NCBI RefSeq assembly: GCF_000801105.2
Contig: NC_079515.1
Span: forward strand, 4,712,001 to 4,776,000
Source: Raphanus sativus
Lineage: Eukaryota; Streptophyta; Magnoliopsida; Brassicales; Brassicaceae
Direction: 5' to 3'
Length of the DNA: 64,000 bases
Shown: positions 58,078 through 64,000 of the stretch, one piece after another
Layout of the letters: the number at the start of each line of letters is the position of its first letter
Numbering within the stretch: the stretch's first letter is position 1
Notes under the pieces: generated by a model
Seen by the model: the letters and a program-made list of their open reading frames with translations, nothing else
What the model was told of the DNA's origin: nothing
The model's database searches: none
Program-made: the position numbers and the translations under genes

Positions 58078-58476
58078 TCACATACACTCCTCGCTGATTA
58101 GATCTTGCAAGTCACTTGGAACCGCTAATCCAAGCCGAACCGACTCCATGATGCGCTCGAAGACAAGAACGTGGCATGGGATTTGAAGAACTCCTTTCTG
58201 TTCGTATCCATACTCCTGAGCCGACCGCTTCAGCAAACCGATGAAAACCGGATGGTTAAGCACCTCCGCGCTAACCAAGAACCTCTCCATCTCGTCTCCC
58301 ACGTAGACCGGTACGTGTCCTTGAGGAACAGAGGATGTATGTTTCTTCAAGCGGCGAGCCATCGAAGACCGGAGGGAAAATTCAGAGCGGCGGCTCCGTC
58401 GTTGCGAATCTGACCGGAGGAGATTGTAGTGAGTGGAGTCAGCCACGCGGGAGAGACGGCGGATCAGATGCTTCAT
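58078..58476 (-). CDS. SAUR72: SAUR-family auxin-responsive protein
   Basis: An intronless gene of 132 aa. The SAUR domain spans about residues 45-125 with the characteristic phrases PQGHVPVYVGDEMERFLVSA, LNHPVFIGLLKRSAQEYGYE and GVLQIPCHVLVFERIM. The N-terminal 40 residues are basic and Ser-rich. SAUR proteins commonly inhibit PP2C.D phosphatases and so activate plasma-membrane proton pumps and cell expansion; that role is family knowledge, not shown for this member. The family is large, so the name SAUR72 (At3g12830) rests on gene order. A TATA-like tatata near 58602 lies about 125 bases upstream of the ATG. Confidence 0.9.
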   Translation of the reverse strand: MKHLIRRLSRVADSTHYNLLRSDSQRRSRRSEFSLRSSMARRLKKHTSSVPQGHVPVYVGDEMERFLVSAEVLNHPVFIGLLKRSAQEYGYEQKGVLQIPCHVLVFERIMESVRLGLAVPSDLQDLISEECM

Positions 58477-58676
58477 CTTCTTGTTGTGATGTGTGAGAGG
58501 TAGAGAGAGGAAGCTTTTGCCAGAGTGATGAAACTGTATGAGCTGTAAGAATGAATGACTCGGTGGTGTTGGAAGGTAAGAGAGGAAGGGTTCTGATTTT
58601 ATATAGAGGCGAGGGTATTTTGGAACTTTGGCTTCTAATTAAGTGGGTCCGGAAGGAGTACTTGCCAGGTACACTT

Positions 58677-59145
58677 GGGGAATTTTCAAAAATACCACTT
58701 TGAAGATACCATTATTCATCTTTACCACCACTAAGTACACATTTTCAAAAATACCTTATTTATTAAAATGTTAAAAACTCTTATATCTTTGTTTTTATAT
58801 GCTTTTCAAAATTTTAATCCAAAATTCTAAATCCTAAACCTCCAATTCTAAACCCTAAACCCTAAATCTTCAACTCTAAACCCTAAACCCTAAACTATAT
58901 ACCCTAAATTCAATATCCTAAACCCTAAACCCTGAAACCTCAACTATAAACCCTAAATCCTCAACTCTAAACCCTAAACTTTATACCCTAAACCCTAAAA
59001 CATCAAATCTAAACCCTAAAACATAAAATCTAAACCCTAAATCCTAAACGTTCAAATCTAAACCCGTCATTAAAAGTAGTGGTAAAAGTGGTTAGTGTAA
59101 ACATGAAAAGTGGTACTATGAAAATGGTATTTTTAGCAATTTCTC
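58677..59145 (-). mobile_element. Second Mutator-type MITE with telomere-like core
   Basis: Inverse-orientation relative of the element at 29622-30083. It starts GGGGAATTTTCAAAAATACC and ends with the reverse complement of GAGAAATTGCTAAAAATACC. A perfect 9-bp direct repeat, GGTACACTT, flanks it (58668-58676 and 59146-59154). The core is degenerate CCCTAAA-type repeats. It sits about 200 bases upstream of the SAUR gene start. Confidence 0.85.
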
Positions 59146-59571
59146 GGTACACTTACTCGGAAATTTTCGACTTGACTATTAAAAGAAAAAAGAAGAATAT
59201 AAAATGCCCAATTCAAAACCACAGAACAGAGTAAAATATCTTTGATTTTTAAACATAAAAAGGAAAACGACTGATTTAGTTTTTTATTTTATTTTATATA
59301 AATAAATTGTTTGGATTATCTAAAAAAAATACGACTGACTTTGAAATAGAAAAATCAAATTTATCACTAAACAAAAAGAAAACCTTTTAAAATAAATATA
59401 TATTTTATATAACGTTTTCCTTACCTCTTATGTATATTCGTGGCTGTGATTTTTTAAATTAATTTTCTAATATATTTTCATTTGTAATCAAAATCATGCA
59501 TATGTCAAAATAACACATAATTAAGATCAAATGATGTTATTAATTAATTATGTAATCTGAATAGTTGGTAT

Positions 59572-59619
59572 ATATAGGTCTTTTTCGACCAAATAAAAAG
59601 AAGAGATATAGGTCTTTTT
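59572..59619. repeat. 14-bp direct repeat around a 20-bp insert
   Basis: ATATAGGTCTTTTT at 59572-59585 recurs at 59606-59619. The insert cgaccaaataaaaagaagag reads, on the other strand, as a T-rich run ending in GGTCG. Confidence 0.7.
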
Positions 59620-61519
59620 AGTATATTTGGCTATTGATAAACGAGGTTCATGAGCAACTCAGAAAAAATATATACATATTCAATTCAATATACATTTTGC
59701 TTTAGATACACACACCAACAACAGATCTTGCTTTAGATGCTTCCATGCATATTCATTTTCACGGATTGTGATCATAGATTATGTAGCTAACAACATTCCT
59801 TCGCTTATCTTATTAAACGGAGCAAGGGATACATCGACTCGTTTTTCTATATATGATATATCAAATAATAAACATCGCCGCGTTACAGCACCGCCATGCA
59901 TGATTGCAATGAAAATTATCTTGCATTAGAATCGGAACAGGAGTTTCTTTTTATGTTGGACCATCACGTTAAGCTTGAACTTCTTTACGTTGAGTACCAT
60001 GTTAAGTGATAGTTATAGAAAACCAAAAAAATCGAACAAATGTATCTCTAAATTTGTTCTTAGGGAGTTTTTTTTAGTTTTTTTTGTGACTCTCTACAAC
60101 ACAATTGCTTTCATTAGCTGCTTAGATATTTAGGATTTTATCTTCAAAGCCATGCATCTCCCTGCCTCATTATTGATTTAATGAAGATTCACATACTTAA
60201 CAAAAAAATTCGAACAAATCAAAGAGACGAAGTGCTCCATTCTTTCTAGAATAATAACAATAATTTAACTATTTTTGTTGAGTACAAGAAATATATTATA
60301 ATCTGGCTAATGATTTGTCATGGTCTAACTTGGCGGATTTAAAACAATTTAAAAAGGATGTAAACCAAGAATGAATAACAAATAATTCTGAACGGAAAAA
60401 TACTGTGATATAGACTTCTGAAAATGGGTTCTAGAACTTGGACCAGGTGATGGAGTATGTACCATTTGTGTGGTATTGTGAATAGTTTGAAAGTCATATT
60501 TTACAATTGTAGATACATATCTCACCCTCAACGACTTATTATAAGATCACTTCATTATTCATTTTGTTTTCTTCTGATCATATTCAGACCCTCACATAAC
60601 CATCATTGAAACTAAAACAAAATCTAGTGACTTGTAAGTTTCCATTATGTAATATATTTTTTTCAAGACCCAATTATAACAATAAGCTATTAGTTTCAGG
60701 ATAACTAATATAAAAACCAACAAATTACATTATCATGGTTTAAACATAATATAAACTCAAGCTAGTTAGGGACAAAACTGTGATAATTAATAATGCAGAG
60801 AGTACATGCAACATAGTAACGTCTTACACGAACCAATCTATAAAGAAGTGAGTCATATTTGACAATAGATGTTGATATAATAGATAACTTGTAACCCTGT
60901 AGAAGAAGCATCCGGCTATCCTTACTGATCAACCCTTTAATTATGACAATTAATTATAGATTTACGGTGGGACTTTGAGAAATTATATTGCCCAAATTTT
61001 AATATGCTTTTTTGTTTTTTTTTTGAAACTATATGTAATGTTTTTTTCTTTGACAAGTGTGGGGATTTCAAAAACTTCTAAAACTCAAATACTAATCCTA
61101 CAAGGCCTTGCATTTAATTTATTTAAAGTGCAGCTCGGTGACCAGTGTTATTTGGGATCTCCGGCTGCAACTTCTTTACCATTATACCAAACCGATTTGA
61201 TTAACTATACATAATGTTGTTTTGTGACACTTTTATATACATATTCTACCATTTAAAAATTAGATTGGGGCGTGGAGTTATCAGTATTATAATTATTCAG
61301 CGTCGTTGTAAAATGTCGTGCGTGGATATCATGGAGGACCATCACCATGTGTCTGTGTGTTAAAGAGAAAAAGAAAGTAAAGTAGGATTGTTGTATAGGA
61401 TTATTCTCCATTCTGTAAAGATTAGAGCTTTAATGACAAGGATATGATGTACCCTAAGTTTCTCTACTTATCAAAAGTGTATGTCCCCTTTCTCAACTTG
61501 GGGGTTGCAACTTTAGACC

Positions 61520-61674
61520 CCTTTTAGTCTTCTAACTTTACTGAAATTGATACCTATAAAATAACCATGCCACATGTGGATTAATCAAACTAAACACCCC
61601 TTTAGTCTCCTAAGTTTATTGAAATTATACCTATAAAATAAACATGCGACACATGTGGATTAATCAAACTAAAG
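61520..61674. repeat. Tandem duplication, unit about 78 bp
   Basis: Two adjacent copies sharing ctttagtct, cctataaaataa and catgtggattaatcaaacta with minor differences. Confidence 0.85.
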
Positions 61675-63107
61675 TAGCCTCCTTACTACGTAGAGATATA
61701 ATTATTAGAGTATCGCCACGCATGTTTGGTATGAATCGTCCAATTTTATATATTTCAAATTCCCACATATAGTTTAAGTTCTACCACAATTAGAAACTTA
61801 TAGCTTGATGATATATAGATTAGATATTCTAACAGATAATTTCGTTTGCTTGTTAAATATTTATGGAAAGGGAAGCAATAAAATCAAAGAAGCAATTAGG
61901 TTGGGTGGATACTATATCTACCAAACTATATCAACCTCATGAAGCAGTTGATTCCTTTACGACTCATTCTTCAATTTCCATAGGACTCTATGTTTCGTAT
62001 TTTTTTATTCAATTGTTTGAAAAGTTGAAATGCTCAAACCATATACGTAGTTTTCCATTTACAGTATATCATCACTGATTCATGCAGTAATTAAGTTACT
62101 AAACTATCTTCTGTAATTTTACTTGTCCAAAAGAAAACTAATCGAAGCTAATATTTTTAAAACGATGCAATTAATCGGTTATTTTCCTGATTGGTAGTTA
62201 GTTGTTCAATGATATTTTGGTTGATAATGTGAGTACTGAAAAGATTAATATATAATCAAACATAAACAGATGGGTATAAAGAATATTTAAGCTATGCAAA
62301 GAAACAAGCATCCGATGCTCAAAATCTATAATATAAAAATAAGAGAAAGAAAGGGGACGTGATTAAGAAATAGTAAGACAGACAATCAAAAGTATTAGTT
62401 TAAGCAAAACTCACGTAGGAGAGAATATTCTTCCAACGGCAAAGGTTATAACTTATATAAGTATAAAGGAGGCATTATTGAGATACACGTCAACAGCTTG
62501 AAACTTCACTCTGATTGGTTAGCTGTAAACGCGGTACGCGCTATTGCATCATTAACGAGTATATATGTCACCGAATGTAATAACCTAAGTTATTCATATA
62601 CTTCGCTCTCTCCGAATGTAATAAACTACATTACTTGGTTATATGCCAAAACTAGTTTTCCTTATCAGATTTAATTTATGCGTTTGAATAAAAACAAATA
62701 CAGACGCGGCCAATGTTACTATATTATTATTTATAAGCATATACTCGAAATCTAAAGAGCATTAAATATTTGAATCAATTTGGTAGATAGGAGAAGTAAA
62801 TACTGGTAGTATTAAAGAGAGGAATGGCGTCACGTGAAAGGAGTTTTGTGGGAACCAATTTGGGATTATATAAATAAAATGAATAAATATCCGTACGGTG
62901 CAGTCGTACATGTTAACGTAACCCACTCCAACTTCTTTTTTCCTCCCTTACGTGTCATACCGTACAAACCAACGTGACTTTTCTTCACAAATAATTTAAT
63001 GTGAATATAATAGATTAAAGAATGATAAGCGTGAATCATGGAAGTTGCCTTATTGCAATAGTTTGACTGAAAAGTTATTAATCTCTGAGTAAGAGGTTTT
63101 TTTTTTT

Positions 63108-63122
63108 GAAAAAAAAAAGGAA
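63108..63122 (-). terminator. Pol III poly-T terminator of tRNA-Asn
   Basis: Read on the minus strand, a run of about 10 T starts within ten bases of the tRNA 3' end. It is followed by TTC and then by a run of A before the direct repeat. Confidence 0.7.
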
Positions 63123-63126
63123 CCGC

Positions 63127-63150
63127 CGCTAGAAGGAGGGGTCGAACCTC

Positions 63151-63183
<33 letters not shown>

Positions 63184-63200
63184 AACTGAGCTATTCCAGC
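63127..63200 (-). tRNA. tRNA-Asn (GUU)
   Basis: On the minus strand the 74-nt sequence begins GCTGGAATAGCTCAGTTGGT and folds as a complete cloverleaf. The acceptor stem pairs GCTGGAA with TTCTAGC and is followed by discriminator G. The anticodon stem TGTGG/CCACA encloses CTGTTAA with anticodon GTT. The T arm contains GGTTCGACC. Boxes A and B are intact. Downstream on the minus strand lies TTCC followed by a T run, a pol III terminator. Upstream is a run of A with no CAA motif. Confidence 0.95.
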
Positions 63201-63320
63201 TTTTTTTTTTCTCTGAGTAAGAGGTTTGAGATGTGATTTATATATAGTACAGTTTATTGTTATTTATGCAGATTAATAAAATGAAATTGTAAAAGATCTT
63301 GCAAATAAAACTTTAATGCA

Positions 63321-63962
63321 TCTATCTTATTAAAACAGAAACATTCTGTTGGACCTAACATTTATTTCGTAAGTTTTTAAATTAAATACACATTTCTACT
63401 TTATAGTTAAACATACATTAAGTCACTAATGTTCATTTCTTTATAGTACTATCCATGTTTCCAAACAATATACTTATTTCTTTATACTATTATCAACGTT
63501 TCCAAACAATATATTTTTTATACTATTATCAATGTTTCCAAATAATACAATAATTAATCTTAGTTATTTTATATCTATCATTTTCTCTTTAAAATTTTGT
63601 AGAAACGTCATAGTTTCATAAATTACAAAATAGTGAACTTTAAATTTCGATTATAAGATTGCAAATTATGAAACTATTACAATTTAAATCTAATTAGATT
63701 ACATATCGGTCATCCATCAGTTCAATCGGTTAGTCTCGGGTTTTAGTAATTTTAATATGAAATTTTAAAAACATAAATTGAATTGTCAGATCTCCGGATT
63801 AACCGGTATAATCACAATCGGATTGAATTTAAAAATACTGATTTAAATGCAAAATATTTTAAATACACACTCTTTAAAAATAACCAAAATATTTGTTAAA
63901 TTATTAGTAAAAATTTTCATCGTAAAATATCCCGCGCTTCAAAAGCGCGGGTCAAAATCTAG
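63321..63962 (+). mobile_element. Complete short non-autonomous Helitron
   Basis: Begins TCTATCTTATTAAAACAGAA directly after an A (63320). It ends with a strong hairpin at 63931-63951 (CCCGCGCTT, loop, AAGCGCGGG), then tcaaaat and CTAG at 63959-63962 followed by T. These are the standard Helitron termini with A|T insertion and no duplication. Length 642 bp; an internal motif of about 40 bp (tttccaaacaatat, tatactattatcaa) is repeated three times at about 63430-63545. No coding sequence. Confidence 0.8.
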
Positions 63963-64000
63963 TTGATTTTTAAAAGATAGTTCAGTAACGTAAATAAATT

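Larger units (their letters stand above)
59155..63081. other. Intergenic DNA with small duplications
   Basis: No coding gene recognised over almost 4 kb. A tandem duplication of about 78 bp lies at 61520-61674 (cctataaaataa..catgtggattaatcaaacta). Small direct-repeat inserts at 59572 and 59697 are listed or noted separately. Open frames at 60349, 60975 and 61863 look like chance. Confidence 0.4.
63082..63227. repeat. 18-bp direct repeats bounding a tRNA gene
   Basis: TCTCTGAGTAAGAGGTTT at 63082-63099 recurs exactly at 63210-63227, with the tRNA-Asn gene and A/T homopolymers between. This has the form of a target-site duplication. Confidence 0.85.

Noticed and set aside
59697..59738. A further small insertion with 11-bp repeats (ttgctttagat)
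   Set aside because: The repeat is short and the 20-bp insert lacks the T-run pattern, so it was not counted with the others.

Overview
This window is nuclear DNA from a crucifer (Brassicaceae), most likely a Brassica-type species. The genes are intron-rich with GT-AG splice sites, the intergenic DNA is AT-rich, and the gene order matches, as I remember it, one uninterrupted stretch of Arabidopsis thaliana chromosome 3 (about At3g12700 to At3g12830). Species and subgenome cannot be fixed from the sequence alone. Gene names come from recognising the proteins and from this collinearity; no database was searched.

Left to right: a Helitron end packed with tandem repeats (1-2523); a pepsin-type aspartic protease (NANA-like, +); a DUF1985 gene of the transposon-associated Ulp1-like class, absent from the Arabidopsis interval as I remember it (6164-8436, +); a DNA-3-methyladenine glycosylase I family gene (-); MYB67 (-); a repeat-rich gap of about 7.7 kb holding a Helitron with an RPA-like remnant, a Stowaway MITE and an inverted TRIM array; a MYB-CC factor (-); ALIS1 (+) converging on the zinc transporter ZIP1 (-); a DCN1-like neddylation gene (+) converging on the PPR-DYW editing factor MEF22 (-); a UBC-fold protein without an evident catalytic cysteine (+) converging on plastid PGK1 (-); SDRB, a peroxisomal SDR (-); PIE1, the SWR1-type remodelling ATPase (+, 19 coding exons); a broken MYB10 (-); SAUR72 (-); and about 5.5 kb of mobile-element remnants ending in a tRNA-Asn gene and a complete short Helitron.

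The genes are independent housekeeping and regulatory loci, not an operon or pathway. Exon models were built by hand from GT/AG sites and checked for continuous reading frame. One intron appears to use a GC donor, and one acceptor is preceded by 21 consecutive G.

I see no new multi-gene system. The unusual content is structural. A tRNA-Asn gene is bounded by 18-bp direct repeats, like a retroposed precursor tRNA. At least nine loci show 9-22 bp, mostly T-rich or A-rich inserts bounded by 11-18 bp direct repeats. A 9-bp-TSD MITE family with a telomere-like core occurs twice in opposite orientations. Short-LTR units form a head-to-head array. MYB10 carries several independent lesions.
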